64,000 nucleotides of DNA from Shewanella sp. NFH-SH190041 (GTDB taxonomy: Bacteria > Pseudomonadota > Gammaproteobacteria > Enterobacterales > Shewanellaceae), in assembly GCF_024363255.1 (NCBI RefSeq), contig NZ_AP026070.1, positions 186,001 to 250,000 on the forward strand, read 5' to 3'. Within the stretch, counting starts at the first letter, position 1. The number at the start of each line of letters is the position of its first letter. Made by a program: the position numbers and the translations under genes. This document shows positions 45,033 through 55,020 of the stretch, piece after piece. The notes under the pieces are model-generated. The model was given only the letters and a program-made list of their open reading frames with translations. It was not told the DNA's origin and searched no databases.

Positions 45033-45122
45033 CTTTCTCTCCTTGTTTGGGCTTAATTATTTTGACGCAACAATCACCTAACGGCATCCGCTGCGCATTG
45101 GAGTTGTCGATATCTTAACCCC

Positions 45123-45150
45123 AAAAAACAGCCCCCTGACAGGGCTTTTC
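45123..45150 (-). terminator. Terminator of the TetR gene
   Basis: The minus strand has AGCCC-N7-GGGCT followed by GTTTTTT, about 50 bp after the TetR stop and before the kbl promoter region. Confidence 0.7.
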
Positions 45151-45194
45151 AATAATTAATCAAGGGCGCATCTGTACAATATCTGACGCTGTGA

Positions 45195-45833
45195 TCAGAC
45201 GCAGGCTAATGGGCGGTAATGTTGCTCCAGTCGCACAAATGCTTCTTCAGAGAGTGGGGTGGCATAGCCGCGGAAAATCATCAGTACCCGCAATAGCCCT
45301 TCATATAAGGTATGTTTGGCAATGCTTTCCATATCTGATTGCGTCAGTTGGTAGCTTATCCAGAAACTGACAATCATTTTGATAGTATCGGCCAGCTCCG
45401 TTACTTTATCGGCATCGATGGCCAGATAACCATCTTGTCGCAGCTGGGATAAAACATGGCTGCAACGGCTAAGAACCTGCTGCTGTGCAGTAAGGTAGCG
45501 GCGTTTTAGCTCTTCGTCTCGGCTGAGAATGTCGGCGAGGTTGGCATACATAAAGCGAAACTGCCACATGACATAAAACATGGCATCGAAATAGCCCATC
45601 AACAGCTCTACGGTTACTGGCTGATCTCGATAGGGCTGAAAGCCCGATGCCAAGTGCTCCTCATACTGGGAGAAAATGGAACGTATGATGTCTTCCTTAT
45701 TACGGAAATGGTAATACAGGTTCCCTGGGCTGATCCCCAAGTGCGCGGCAATATGGTTAGTGGTGATATTGCGCTCCCCGTGCTCGTTAAACAGCGCCAG
45801 GCTGGCCTGTACTATCTTATCTCGGGTTTTCAT
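45195..45833 (-). CDS. TetR-family transcriptional regulator
   Basis: A 212-residue repressor-type protein. The N-terminal helix-turn-helix is clear (TRDKIVQASLALFNEHGERN, TTNHIAAHLGISPGNLYYHF, RNKEDIIRSIF), and the rest is an all-helical ligand or dimer domain. It is transcribed away from waaA, between LPS genes and kbl-tdh. It may control either neighbour or itself; ligand and targets are unknown. The same gene order is seen in Shewanella. Confidence 0.9.
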   Translation of the reverse strand: MKTRDKIVQASLALFNEHGERNITTNHIAAHLGISPGNLYYHFRNKEDIIRSIFSQYEEHLASGFQPYRDQPVTVELLMGYFDAMFYVMWQFRFMYANLADILSRDEELKRRYLTAQQQVLSRCSHVLSQLRQDGYLAIDADKVTELADTIKMIVSFWISYQLTQSDMESIAKHTLYEGLLRVLMIFRGYATPLSEEAFVRLEQHYRPLACV

Positions 45834-45945
45834 TATCTTCCTGAAGCCGGGGTTGCATCCTGCCGGCAGTGGCAGGCTATCTGTGAACGAATTATGTTAG
45901 CATTGCCGCAAATCATCAGGCAAAACTCATTTTCTGGTCCTATTT

Positions 45946-47223
45946 ATGAACCGTATCGGTTACTCCATGCTGGTGGTGCTGCTGAGCCCGCTACTTATTC
46001 TTTATCTGCTTTGGCGGGGCAAAAAAAGCCCGGATTACCGCTTGCGCTGGGCAGAGCGCTTTGCCCTAACCCGGCTGCGGCCTACTGAGCTGTTGGTGCA
46101 CTCGGTATCTATGGGGGAAACTCTGGCCGCTGTGCCACTCGTGCGGCAATTGTTGCAGGCAAAACCGCAGTTGCGCATTACCATGACAACCTCAAGCCCT
46201 ACCGGCTCTGCTGAAGTGCATAAAGCCTTTGCGGCCGAGTTAGCCAGTGGCCGGATGCAACACTGTTATTTACCATTTGATCTACCGATGTGTATCCGGC
46301 GTTTTCTACGTCAAGTTGCACCACAGACTTTGATTATTATGGAAACTGAGTTGTGGCCAAATTTGATCCATTTCGCTGGTCGGCGGGGATGCCAGATTGT
46401 GCTGGCCAATGGGCGCTTGTCAGAAAAATCCTTTGCTCAGTACCGTAAATGGCCCGGGATCAGTCGCCCAATGCTAAGCCAATTAGCCGGGTTGGCCGTA
46501 CAGACTGACGCTGAAGCTCAGCGCTTTATGGCATTGGGGGTGGACAGTAAACGTATTTGTGTATGTGGTAGCCTGAAATTTGATTTGCAGATTGATCCGC
46601 AGTTACAGCAGCAAGCACAAAAATTGCGGCAACAGTGGGGACGCAGTGATGAATGGGTTTGGGTGGCTGGCAGTGTGCACCCCGGTGAATTTGCTGCGGT
46701 CATTACGGCTCATCAGCAGATATTGGCTCAGCGCCCCGGTGCCATGCTGATTATGGTGCCGCGTCATCCCGAGCAGTTTGATGCTGCGGCGCAATGCCTA
46801 CAAACAGCCGGATTAACATTTGTTCGTCGTAGTTGTGGTGATGCGGTCACCGCAAATGTGCAAGTGGTGTTGGGTGATACTATGGGTGAGCTGCTGCGTT
46901 TTTATGGCGTGGCGGATCAAGCGTTTATTGGCGGTACTTTGATTGCCAATGGCGGGCATAATCCACTGGAAGCCGCGGCTATGGGGCTGCCGGTGGTGAT
47001 GGGGCCCAATTTCCGTGATTTTACTGAGATTACCCGTCTGCTCCGTGAGGCCGGTAATCTGGCCATTGTGGCCGATGCTGATGAACTGACGCAGCGTTTA
47101 ATGCAGCTATTTACTGATGTTGACAAGCGGCAACAGGCCTGTGATGCCGGGTTACAGGTGGTTGCTTCGAATCGCGGGGCCCAGGCCCGGCAATTGGCTC
47201 AGATCCTTGCGGTGATGGACTGA
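45946..47223 (+). CDS. waaA: Kdo transferase (lipid A-specific)
   Basis: Adds Kdo from CMP-Kdo to lipid IVA at the inner membrane. The 425-residue product has an N-terminal membrane anchor and the GT30 motifs: LLVHSVSMGETLAAVPLVRQ with the catalytic Glu, TMTTSSPTGS, LIIMETELWPNLI, and the C-terminal GGTLIANGGHNPLEAAAMGL. Length is standard. It converges with kdkA, whose product modifies Kdo when only one is present. Confidence 0.96.
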   Translation: MNRIGYSMLVVLLSPLLILYLLWRGKKSPDYRLRWAERFALTRLRPTELLVHSVSMGETLAAVPLVRQLLQAKPQLRITMTTSSPTGSAEVHKAFAAELASGRMQHCYLPFDLPMCIRRFLRQVAPQTLIIMETELWPNLIHFAGRRGCQIVLANGRLSEKSFAQYRKWPGISRPMLSQLAGLAVQTDAEAQRFMALGVDSKRICVCGSLKFDLQIDPQLQQQAQKLRQQWGRSDEWVWVAGSVHPGEFAAVITAHQQILAQRPGAMLIMVPRHPEQFDAAAQCLQTAGLTFVRRSCGDAVTANVQVVLGDTMGELLRFYGVADQAFIGGTLIANGGHNPLEAAAMGLPVVMGPNFRDFTEITRLLREAGNLAIVADADELTQRLMQLFTDVDKRQQACDAGLQVVASNRGAQARQLAQILAVMD

Positions 47224-47247
47224 GCAAAAAAATACCAATAGAGCCAA

Positions 47248-47273
47248 TGCCACTGGTGCATAAGCCAGTGGCA
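47248..47273. terminator. Terminator-like hairpin between waaA and kdkA
   Basis: The stem tgccactgg / ccagtggca with an 8-nt loop lies between two converging genes. T-runs are weak on the plus side and several bases away on the minus side. Confidence 0.55.
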
Positions 47274-47291
47274 CTTGTGTGGCTGCCAACA

Positions 47292-48014
47292 TCAGATTGG
47301 TTGGTTATACCCTTGTAGCAAGGCTGACCAATTTTGTTCGTTAAATGCCAGTTGCGGACATTTACCTTGTTCCTTAACAAAGGAGCGGTGTAGTCGGGCT
47401 AGGTTGGCAGCCTGCCAATGATGAGCGATAGGCCGCAGAGCGCCGCGGTCAAAGTCAATTAAGTGAAAGCCGTCATCAGACAGTAAAATATTTTTCGCAT
47501 TCAGATCGGCATGATAGACGCCGCGATGGTGGAAACGGGCAATACATTGTCCCAATTGTTGCCACTGCTGCGCTGACAGTGTTTGTTGCGACAATACTGC
47601 GACTAAATCGCGGGCACCAGCAATGCGTTCAATCAGAATATCTCCCCGATACCAGAGGCCATGGCGACTGATATGCGCGGCAATCGGGCGGGGAACTGGA
47701 AAACCTTCTTGATGTAGTTTCTGCAGCAGGGTTAATTCAGCGATAGCCCTAGTGCGGTGTAGCCCAGTGTAGAGATAACTGTCTTTAGATAATTTTGCCA
47801 TCAGGCCGCCGCGCCAGTAATGCCGTAATACCCAATGTTGCGCTTGGTGCACCACAAACCAAGTGGTATATCGACCGGTTGATGTCCCTTCAATGGCATT
47901 ATTCTGCTGCCAGAATTGGGCAGAAAACCATTCGGATGTTGGGTGCTGTAAGTCAGTGTCGGCAAGAGCCAGAAAGCCGGAGGGACAAGAGACAATTTTT
48001 AGTTCTGACGGCAT
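47292..48014 (-). CDS. kdkA: 3-deoxy-D-manno-octulosonic acid kinase KdkA
   Basis: Phosphorylates Kdo at position 4 in organisms that add one Kdo to lipid A. The 240-residue product has the protein-kinase-like catalytic segments HRGVYHADLNAKNILL (Asp170, Asn175) and LIDFDRG (Asp187). Length fits KdkA (about 240). Its presence beside waaA implies a single phosphorylated Kdo in the LPS core, as in Shewanella, Vibrio and Haemophilus; that consequence is inferred. Confidence 0.94.
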   Translation of the reverse strand: MPSELKIVSCPSGFLALADTDLQHPTSEWFSAQFWQQNNAIEGTSTGRYTTWFVVHQAQHWVLRHYWRGGLMAKLSKDSYLYTGLHRTRAIAELTLLQKLHQEGFPVPRPIAAHISRHGLWYRGDILIERIAGARDLVAVLSQQTLSAQQWQQLGQCIARFHHRGVYHADLNAKNILLSDDGFHLIDFDRGALRPIAHHWQAANLARLHRSFVKEQGKCPQLAFNEQNWSALLQGYNQPI

Positions 48015-48092
48015 AGAATATTGGTTAAATCATGGAACCTACGCCCATTCTACATTAAGATGCCCGCTTTGCGTCCACCTGTCCTGCAGAGT

Positions 48093-49142
48093 ATGAGCCT
48101 GAACTTATCGAATATCCGTTCCCTATGCATGTTACGCCTATCTGCCATTGGCGATGTCTGTCATGCGGTTGCCATGGTGCAAGCGATTCAACGGCAATAT
48201 CCTGATTTACCTATTACCTGGGTGATCGGCAAAGTTGAATATCAGTTGCTAAAACACCTGCCTGGGATCGAGTTTGTTATTTTTGACAAGACTAAAGGTT
48301 GGCGTAGCTACAGTGAATTGCGCAAGGCATTAAAAGGACGGCATTTTGATGTACTGTTACATATGCAGGTGGCGCTGCGAGCAACGATTGCATCGTTGAT
48401 GATCTCGGCCAAAGTGCGTATTGGGTTTGATAAAGCCAGAGCGAAAGAAGGGCAGTTCTTGGTTACTAATTGCCAGATTGCGCCGCAGCATCAACCCCAT
48501 GTCTTAGATGGTTTTATGGGCTTTGCGCAGAAACTGGGGGTGACCGATCTGACTCCCCGTTGGCATATTCCGGTTCCTCTTGCAGATACTGAGTTTGCTC
48601 GGAGTCATATCAGTGACAAGAGTAAAAGTGTGATTATTTGTCCAGCTGCCAGCAAAGCTGAACGAAACTGGTTACCTGAGCGTTATGCCGCAATTGCGGA
48701 TTATGTTGCTACTAAAGGCTTTAGGGTATTGCTATGTGGCGGCCCTGCCGCGCATGAGCAGCAGTTAGCGACAGAGATTATGGCGGCGAGCCAAACAGAG
48801 ATAACCAATTTAGTGGGCCAAACCAGTTTGACGCAGATGTTGGCATTGTTGAAACAGGCTTCATTAGTGATTGCGCCGGATACCGGGCCTGCTCACATGG
48901 CAGTAACCCAAGGAACGCCAGTTATTGGATTATATGCCCACTCTAATCCGGGCCGTACCGGGCCCTATTTATATCGAGATTATGTTGCCAGTGTTTATGA
49001 TGATGTGATCAATCAACAGCACCCTAGCGGCAATATTCCATGGGGTACCCGGGCTAAAGGCGGGGATTTGATGGCACAGATCTCATTACAGCAGGTGGAA
49101 ACTTGTATTGAACAGATAGTCGAACAATATCAGCTGAACTAA
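48093..49142 (+). CDS. Glycosyltransferase family 9 (LPS heptosyltransferase-like)
   Basis: GT9 enzymes add heptose to the LPS inner core. The product has the N-terminal MLRLSAIGDVCHAVAMVQAI segment, ADP-heptose-binding features (IICPAASKAERNWLPERYAA, LIAPDTGPAHMAVTQGTPVI), and ends with a normal C-terminus. The start is uncertain: frames open from 48021, and Met codons at 48060, 48093 and 48129 are all possible. I give 48093 (350 residues). It diverges from kdkA. Which heptose it adds cannot be told from sequence. Confidence 0.88.
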   Translation: MSLNLSNIRSLCMLRLSAIGDVCHAVAMVQAIQRQYPDLPITWVIGKVEYQLLKHLPGIEFVIFDKTKGWRSYSELRKALKGRHFDVLLHMQVALRATIASLMISAKVRIGFDKARAKEGQFLVTNCQIAPQHQPHVLDGFMGFAQKLGVTDLTPRWHIPVPLADTEFARSHISDKSKSVIICPAASKAERNWLPERYAAIADYVATKGFRVLLCGGPAAHEQQLATEIMAASQTEITNLVGQTSLTQMLALLKQASLVIAPDTGPAHMAVTQGTPVIGLYAHSNPGRTGPYLYRDYVASVYDDVINQQHPSGNIPWGTRAKGGDLMAQISLQQVETCIEQIVEQYQLN

Positions 49143-49212
49143 AAGCGTTAAGCTAGCATATTTTCGCAATGTTTAATTTATAGCTATTGAACATTATATT
49201 TAAGGTTTTTAG

Positions 49213-50070
49213 ATGGAAAATAATTACTCAGCAGCATTTTTGGTTTTGTTATATGGTAAAGAAATTTCAGCATCTGAAACACTTAACTCTATAAGAAAAC
49301 AAAAAGTTCCTGTAGGAAACAATCTATTGGTTATCTGGAATAATGGACCAGAATTACTGCAGGAGCGTCATGTTTCAGATTTTGAATTATTAGGATTTGA
49401 TGTTGTTATTCGAGAAACAATAACTAATGAATCATTATCAAAAATATACAATCAATTTATCACTAACTATGCTAGTGATAAGTACATTATTCTAGATGAT
49501 GATTCTCAATTAAATCAAAATTATATCGATAGGGCTTTTAACTTGACCACTAAAGATATTGGCGTGCCTCAGATCTTTTCTGGAGATAAGCAAACATTTC
49601 CTAAAAAAAATAGGAAATTATGCTTTGTTGGCGAACAGGTATCAGATAAAGATAAGTTTTTTGGTATTGGTAGTGGATTAGTTGTCGGTGCAGAAATAAC
49701 TAAAAAATTAATAGCAGACCATAATGATATTTTTGATGAGAGATTTTATTTTTATGGTGTTGATTCAACCTTCTTCTTCCGAATTAAACAAAGTAATTTA
49801 AGTCGCAGTATTAAAGTTATTTCTGGATTTGAACATTCATTATCAAAACTAAAAAAAGAAAGTGATACTGTTACTGAGTTTAGATTAAAAGAAATGTCAT
49901 ATGATATTGGTTTAAGACTGAGATATTATAAGCCATTTTCAGTTAGCATTTTTTTATTGCTTAAAGAAACTCTTGCAAGCTTAATTAAACAACTAAGAAA
50001 TAAGAAGCAAAAAATATTGCCTAAGTATTTATTAAAGGCATACTTTAGTGGAAAGCATTATAAATATTAA
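49213..50070 (+). CDS. Family 2-like glycosyltransferase in AT-rich segment
   Basis: A 285-residue protein that resembles rhamnosyl- or hexosyl-transferases of family 2: NSIRKQKVPVGNNLLVIWNN, then a DXD-like acidic site YIILDDDSQLNQNYIDRAF near residue 95, and FYGVDSTFFFRI. There is no membrane segment. It is very rich in Lys, Asn and Ile, and the DNA is AT-rich, unlike the upstream heptosyltransferase gene. A likely role is side-chain or O-unit assembly. A terminator follows (50076-50105). Confidence 0.8.
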   Translation: MENNYSAAFLVLLYGKEISASETLNSIRKQKVPVGNNLLVIWNNGPELLQERHVSDFELLGFDVVIRETITNESLSKIYNQFITNYASDKYIILDDDSQLNQNYIDRAFNLTTKDIGVPQIFSGDKQTFPKKNRKLCFVGEQVSDKDKFFGIGSGLVVGAEITKKLIADHNDIFDERFYFYGVDSTFFFRIKQSNLSRSIKVISGFEHSLSKLKKESDTVTEFRLKEMSYDIGLRLRYYKPFSVSIFLLLKETLASLIKQLRNKKQKILPKYLLKAYFSGKHYKY

Positions 50071-50075
50071 ATTCT

Positions 50076-50105
50076 AGCCCAAGAGTAAATTTTCTTGGGC
50101 TTTTC
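50076..50105. terminator. Bidirectional terminator between two AT-rich LPS genes
   Basis: The stem agcccaaga / tcttgggct with an 8-nt loop is followed by TTTTC on the plus strand, and lies between converging genes. Confidence 0.85.
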
Positions 50106-50108
50106 TAA

Positions 50109-51167
50109 TTATTTAGTATGATACTTTTTTGCTAAGAAGGGCGCTTCAATAAAATGCCAAGATAATATAGCCATTACAAGCGTTAGTGAAAAAGACCATA
50201 AAATCATTCCTTCAATAGAAATAGTTGGGTATAAATGAACAATTGTTTGTTGTATAGGGAATGCATAAATATAAAATCCATATGAATAATCCCCAAGTTT
50301 ATTGTAGTTAAGGATAAAGCCTTTAGGGATATAAGCTAGAAAAAATATTATATATGGAATAGTTATACAATATATTTCAAATGCTAAGATGTTAGTTATT
50401 GATGATAATATCAACGCTACTGTAAATATAATAAATGTTTTTTTATTTATAGATATTTTATCTGCAAATAAATAGTAAGTAGCACCACAAAAAAACATAT
50501 ATAACAATCTAGGATAGTGACTATTTAAAAAACTAAAATTATGGTTGGCTATGTATATGCATAGCATTCCTATTGTAAAAAGCAATATTACAAATTTGCT
50601 ATTTATATAGTTAAATTTTTGTGCTAAATAGGCCAGTGAACTGCAGGCAATAGCAATAAAAATATACATTTTAAGCTCATATCTTAGTGTCCATAGTGAG
50701 CCATTTACTTCATTAGGAAACGGATTGTTATAGAATAAACCTGGTAATTCATGTTTTATACCGAATAAAAGAATAGAATTATTTACCCAGAATTGGTATA
50801 TATCACTATCAGTAAAAAACTGCTTTAGTGTGTATGATGTATTCAATACGCCTAAAATGATGCAAAATATTGTCATGACAATAACTGCAGGATAGATTCT
50901 GAGTGCTCTTGCTTTTAAGTAGGCTGATAAGGATCGCCGATTAACATAACTTTTTGTGATTAAAAATCCACTTATAATAAAGAAAATGTCAACAGCAATA
51001 TCTCCAAAAGATTTTCCTAAGTTATTAAAGTTTTGAAGCGCACTAAATTTAGAGTCTATTAGGATAAAGCTATGACTAAATAGAACCATCAAAGCTAGCG
51101 TAAATCTAATTAAGTTAAAATTGTTGTTTTTATCTCTCGATAATTCATTTAGATATTGAATATTCAT
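50109..51167 (-). CDS. Acyltransferase family 3 (OafA/YrhL-like) membrane protein
   Basis: A 352-residue protein with about ten membrane helices and the acyltransferase-3 pattern: NFNLIRFTLALMVLFSHSFI at the N-terminus (with the conserved Arg and His) and GDIAVDIFFIISGFLITKSY near residue 55. Such proteins O-acetylate surface sugars. Lying among O-antigen transferases, it probably acetylates the O-unit. The DNA is AT-rich. Confidence 0.9.
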   Translation of the reverse strand: MNIQYLNELSRDKNNNFNLIRFTLALMVLFSHSFILIDSKFSALQNFNNLGKSFGDIAVDIFFIISGFLITKSYVNRRSLSAYLKARALRIYPAVIVMTIFCIILGVLNTSYTLKQFFTDSDIYQFWVNNSILLFGIKHELPGLFYNNPFPNEVNGSLWTLRYELKMYIFIAIACSSLAYLAQKFNYINSKFVILLFTIGMLCIYIANHNFSFLNSHYPRLLYMFFCGATYYLFADKISINKKTFIIFTVALILSSITNILAFEIYCITIPYIIFFLAYIPKGFILNYNKLGDYSYGFYIYAFPIQQTIVHLYPTISIEGMILWSFSLTLVMAILSWHFIEAPFLAKKYHTK

Positions 51168-51168
51168 A

Positions 51169-52041
51169 TTATTTAAAAATGTTTTTTATATAGTTCATTA
51201 AATATTGTTCTATGTATTTAAATTTATTTATTGATTGCTCTTCTTTTGTCATTATTTTATTGTATATTAATTTTCTTTTTCGTAATATGTTGATATTTGT
51301 CACGGTTAGTGAATAGCGTCTTGCTTTTCTTAAATCAATATCAAGCTGAGGGTGTATTATATTACCTGTTGATACTCCCCCTTTTCGATATTTAACGGTT
51401 TTTTCTTTAATTAATCCAATGGATTCACCATTGCTTAATATCTTCAAGTAAAAAGGATAATCTTCTAATAATCGGTATGATTCATCAAAGTAACCATATT
51501 TTGAAAATAATTCTTTTCTATAATATGTTGAGGCTCCAGAAATAATATTTCTTTTAATGGTTATGTGTCTAAGTAATTTATTATTATTTTCAAATAAGTT
51601 ATAGTGTTTTTTCTGAATTAGTGGAGCATATTCTCTATCTTCATCGAATGGTACTTGTAACGATGTTGCTATTAAAGTTGATGGATTTTTTTTGAAAAAT
51701 TCAACTATTTTATTTAGGCTTATTTCATTATAAAAAAAATCATCGGCTGATAAGGGAATAATGATATTTCCGGTTGCACTTTTAATCGCATTGTTAAATG
51801 ATTTTACTGTTCCTAAATTATTTTTATTTATTATTATTTTAGTTATATCATATAATTTTAGGGTCTTAAGCATTTCAATTACATAGTTTACATCAAAATC
51901 GTTTGTTCCATCATCAGATATAATAACTTCTATATTATAGTTTTCTGCCTTTTGGTTTGAAATTGAAGTTAATGCATTGTTTAATAACTTCCAGTTATTA
52001 TATGTTAATACAATAATTGATATATTTTCTACTATTGCCAT
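51169..52041 (-). CDS. Glycosyltransferase family 2
   Basis: A 290-residue GT-A-fold transferase: ISIIVLTYNNWKLLNNALTS at the N-terminus, EVIISDDGTND near residue 38, and a DXD-type site in IIIPLSADDFFY. The late segment RLLEDYPFYLKILSNGE is typical of family 2. It lies one base after the stop side of the acyltransferase start, in the same direction. The DNA is AT-rich and codon use is poor in G/C. Confidence 0.9.
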   Translation of the reverse strand: MAIVENISIIVLTYNNWKLLNNALTSISNQKAENYNIEVIISDDGTNDFDVNYVIEMLKTLKLYDITKIIINKNNLGTVKSFNNAIKSATGNIIIPLSADDFFYNEISLNKIVEFFKKNPSTLIATSLQVPFDEDREYAPLIQKKHYNLFENNNKLLRHITIKRNIISGASTYYRKELFSKYGYFDESYRLLEDYPFYLKILSNGESIGLIKEKTVKYRKGGVSTGNIIHPQLDIDLRKARRYSLTVTNINILRKRKLIYNKIMTKEEQSINKFKYIEQYLMNYIKNIFK

Positions 52042-52055
52042 TTGCCTGCCTTTGG

Positions 52056-53033
52056 TTACAGTAGTGTTAATTTTAAGGATAGGTAAGACTTCAGAAATTT
52101 TAACTTTCTTTTTATAGGTATGTTTTTATTGAAAATAGATTCTAACCATTCTTTAAAAGATAAAGTTCTAATACTTTTTAAACAAATATTTCTATATTTT
52201 ATTAAGTCCTTTTTGGGTAAGGATTTCTTATTTTTTCTAAAGTGTTTTTGCATTCTAACAAAATCTATTGAGTAATGATTAAAAAACTCTGAGCGAATTT
52301 GAGCGTAAATCTGATTATTTATTAGATACTCTTTAATTGTTTTATTAGTTTTAAATACTTCAAGCCATGCCATTTTAAAGCTTAAAGTGTTTGAAGATAA
52401 GTTAGTTGTATAATAATATTTAGAATCTGTTAAGATTATTTTGTCAGATTCAAATAAAGCGATCCTTCCTAATAATTCATCAGAGTTATAACTTTCCACC
52501 TTTATATTATCGAAGGTAATAAATGCTTTTTCATATACGCTTTTTTTAAAAACACCTAGACTTGATATTTTCCAGTAACCAATAGAACTCTTTAGTGCTT
52601 CTAGTCCTGTAATAATTTTATGTTCTGTATAAATGATAAAAGGATGAGTTTCATTTTCTGTTACTTTATACACTTCAAATAAAGCAGCATTACATTTATG
52701 TTCATGTAAACATTGTATTGAGTTATAAATCGCATTACTTTCTAATTTATCATCAGCATCTAAAAGTACAATAAAATCCCCTTGTGCATGATTAAGTGCA
52801 GTTCTTCTTGCCTCAAGTATTCCTTTATTTTGTTGTGATATTAGCGTGACAAAACTATACTCTAATTGTATTTCTTTTATTATTTTATTCGTGTTATCAG
52901 TAGAACCGTCATCAACACAAATTATTTCTATATTCTTATAGGTTTGATTGTTTAATGATAAAATTGCATTTATTATGTGTTTTTCAACGTTATAACAAGG
53001 GATTAGTACACTGACTAATGGTAATGTTTTCAT
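52056..53033 (-). CDS. Glycosyltransferase family 2
   Basis: A 325-residue GT-A-fold transferase: VSVLIPCYNVEKHIINAILS, then IEIICVDDGSTDNTNKII near residue 34, and GDFIVLLDADDKLE with the DXD acids near residue 90. It is the third transferase of the AT-rich segment. Together these would build the repeating unit from dTDP-rhamnose, the dTDP-amino sugar and others; individual linkages cannot be assigned. Confidence 0.92.
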   Translation of the reverse strand: MKTLPLVSVLIPCYNVEKHIINAILSLNNQTYKNIEIICVDDGSTDNTNKIIKEIQLEYSFVTLISQQNKGILEARRTALNHAQGDFIVLLDADDKLESNAIYNSIQCLHEHKCNAALFEVYKVTENETHPFIIYTEHKIITGLEALKSSIGYWKISSLGVFKKSVYEKAFITFDNIKVESYNSDELLGRIALFESDKIILTDSKYYYTTNLSSNTLSFKMAWLEVFKTNKTIKEYLINNQIYAQIRSEFFNHYSIDFVRMQKHFRKNKKSLPKKDLIKYRNICLKSIRTLSFKEWLESIFNKNIPIKRKLKFLKSYLSLKLTLL

Positions 53034-53052
53034 GCTCTTAGTAAATTTCTAC

Positions 53053-54168
53053 TTAGTTTACGTTATTAATTTTAAATTGATTTATTGATTCAATGACATA
53101 ACTAATTTGTTCATCAGTCATTACCGGATCAATCGGTAAGCTCAATACCTGCTGATGTATCTTCTCGGTCACGGGTAATGCTTCATGCTTGATTGCACGG
53201 TAACAAGCTTGTTTATGCGGCGCAATCGGATAGTGGATTACTGTTTGAATCCCTTTATCAGCCAAATATTGCTTTAGGGCACTGCGCTCTTGGGTGCGGA
53301 TGACAAACAAGTGAAAAACATGTTCTTCATCTCGTTCCCAGCGAGGAAGTGTAATGTGTGGATGGTTAATTTCGGCCAGATAGCGTTTCGCAATCATTCG
53401 GCGACGAGCGGTTTCCCCATCCAGATAAGCCAGTTTTACACTTAACATGGCGGCCTGTATCTCATCTAATCGAGAGTTGACCCCTTGATACAGATTCTCA
53501 TATTTGACAAGTGAGCCATAATTACGCAAAGCTTTTACCGCTGTAGCCAGTTCATCATCATTGGTGGTAATGGCACCAGCATCCCCCAGCGCTCCAAGGT
53601 TTTTTCCCGGATAGAAACTGAAGCCGCCTGCATTTCCCCAACTGCCAACACGTTTCCCCGCAATTGCAGCACCATGAGCTTGAGCACAATCCTCGAGCAC
53701 CAATAATTGATGTGCTTCTGCCAATGCCATGATTTCTGTCATCGGGGCAATTTGACCATATAAGTGCACAGGTAAAATGGCTTTGGTTTTTGGCGTAATC
53801 GCTGCGGCAATCCCTTCGGCGGTCAGATTAAAGGTATGTTCATCCGGCTCAACCAATACTGGCACCAAATCATTTTCAGTGATCGCCAAAATGGAGGCAA
53901 TATACGTGTTGGCCGGTACAATGATTTCATCACCACTGTGCAACTTGCCTAATTCTTTCCACGCTCTAATGGTTAATATCAACGCATCTAAACCATTCGC
54001 GACACCAATGGTATGCTTTACCCCACAATAGTCTGCAAAGGCCTGCTCAAATGTTTCCAGCTCTTTACCCATAATAAACCAACCAGAGTCAATAACTCGA
54101 GCACACGCAGATTTTAATTCATCAGCATATTGTGCATTTATTGCTTTTAAATCTAAAAAATTAATCAT
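53053..54168 (-). CDS. fdtB: dTDP-3-keto-6-deoxyhexose aminotransferase (FdtB/QdtB-type)
   Basis: A PLP-dependent sugar aminotransferase that puts an amino group at C3 of a dTDP-3-keto-6-deoxyhexose. The 371-residue product belongs to the DegT/DnrJ/EryC1 family, with the PLP lysine Lys189 in [20 protein letters not shown] and [20 protein letters not shown]. It begins 4 bp inside the acyltransferase gene and lies with the FdtA-type isomerase, which points to Fuc3N or Qui3N rather than C4 amination. G/C content is normal here, unlike the neighbouring segment. Confidence 0.88.
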   Translation of the reverse strand: MINFLDLKAINAQYADELKSACARVIDSGWFIMGKELETFEQAFADYCGVKHTIGVANGLDALILTIRAWKELGKLHSGDEIIVPANTYIASILAITENDLVPVLVEPDEHTFNLTAEGIAAAITPKTKAILPVHLYGQIAPMTEIMALAEAHQLLVLEDCAQAHGAAIAGKRVGSWGNAGGFSFYPGKNLGALGDAGAITTNDDELATAVKALRNYGSLVKYENLYQGVNSRLDEIQAAMLSVKLAYLDGETARRRMIAKRYLAEINHPHITLPRWERDEEHVFHLFVIRTQERSALKQYLADKGIQTVIHYPIAPHKQACYRAIKHEALPVTEKIHQQVLSLPIDPVMTDEQISYVIESINQFKINNVN

Positions 54169-54623
54169 TTTAAATACTCAACTATTTTAGCGGGATTGCC
54201 AACAGCAACTGCATTATCGGGTACGTTTTTGGTGACAACACTGCCAGCACCAATCATACAGTTTTCACCGAGAATGATACCTGGAAGGACTGTTGCATTG
54301 GCTCCAATTGAGGCCCCTTTTTTAATAACTGTTCGCATAAACTCTTCTGGATACTGCTTTGATCTTGGGTATTTATCGTTGGTAAAAGTGACATTTGGGC
54401 CAAGGAATACGTTGTCTTCTATCGTAATTCCATCCCAAATATATACCCCAGACTTGATTGTTACGTTATCTCCAATGATTACATCATTTTCAATTAAAGT
54501 GTGAGCGCAGATATTGCAGTCCTTTCCGATGCGGGCATTTTCCAAAACAACAGAAAATTGCCAAATACGGGTGCCTTTACCTATATGGTGGCTTTGCACA
54601 TCACTTAACCGGTGAATTTTCAT
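54165..54623 (-). CDS. fdtC: Hexapeptide N-acetyltransferase (FdtC/QdtC-type)
   Basis: A 152-residue left-handed beta-helix protein with hexapeptide repeats from about residue 29 to 140 ([80 protein letters not shown]). In FdtA/B-containing clusters such a protein acetylates the 3-amino sugar, giving dTDP-3-acetamido-3,6-dideoxyhexose. It overlaps fdtA by 23 bp and fdtB by 4 bp. Confidence 0.85.
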   Translation of the reverse strand: MKIHRLSDVQSHHIGKGTRIWQFSVVLENARIGKDCNICAHTLIENDVIIGDNVTIKSGVYIWDGITIEDNVFLGPNVTFTNDKYPRSKQYPEEFMRTVIKKGASIGANATVLPGIILGENCMIGAGSVVTKNVPDNAVAVGNPAKIVEYLK

Positions 54624-55020
54624 TTTTTACAGCCCGCTTAAAATCGTCATAGTCGCGAATATAATCTGATTCATCATACACCTCACTGGCCAGTACCATT
54701 AGGACGCAGTCTTCACTGAAATCATGCATTTCCCGCCATTTCAATCCATCAATTAACAGACCTTTGGCTGGGGAATCCAGGAGTACGTCGTCAGTCCGTT
54801 GTCCGTCATCAAGCATAATTCGGCACTGACCTTTAAGACAGACCGCGACCTGTTGCAGATTTTTATGGGCATGAAATCCACGTGCGACACCCGGTTTTGT
54901 GTCAAAAATGTAATAAATGCGCTTGATGTCAAATGGGATATTTTGATATTGCTCTAGCGCAATCAAACTGCCTCTGTCATCACCATGTACATCAAAGGTT
55001 ATCAACTTAATTAAGCTCAT
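54601..55020 (-). CDS. fdtA: dTDP-4-keto-6-deoxyglucose 3,4-ketoisomerase (FdtA/QdtA-type)
   Basis: A cupin enzyme that moves the keto group from C4 to C3 of dTDP-4-keto-6-deoxyglucose. The 139-residue product has [20 protein letters not shown] and the active-site histidines in [14 protein letters not shown] (His50, His52). FdtA and QdtA give the galacto- and gluco-configured products and cannot be told apart with certainty by eye. Its substrate is supplied by the RmlA and RmlB encoded next to it. Confidence 0.88.
   Translation of the reverse strand: MSLIKLITFDVHGDDRGSLIALEQYQNIPFDIKRIYYIFDTKPGVARGFHAHKNLQQVAVCLKGQCRIMLDDGQRTDDVLLDSPAKGLLIDGLKWREMHDFSEDCVLMVLASEVYDESDYIRDYDDFKRAVKNENSPVK

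Noticed and set aside
53777..54504. Plus-strand frames opposite fdtB and fdtC
   Set aside because: These are shadows of well-recognised minus-strand enzymes with intact active-site motifs.
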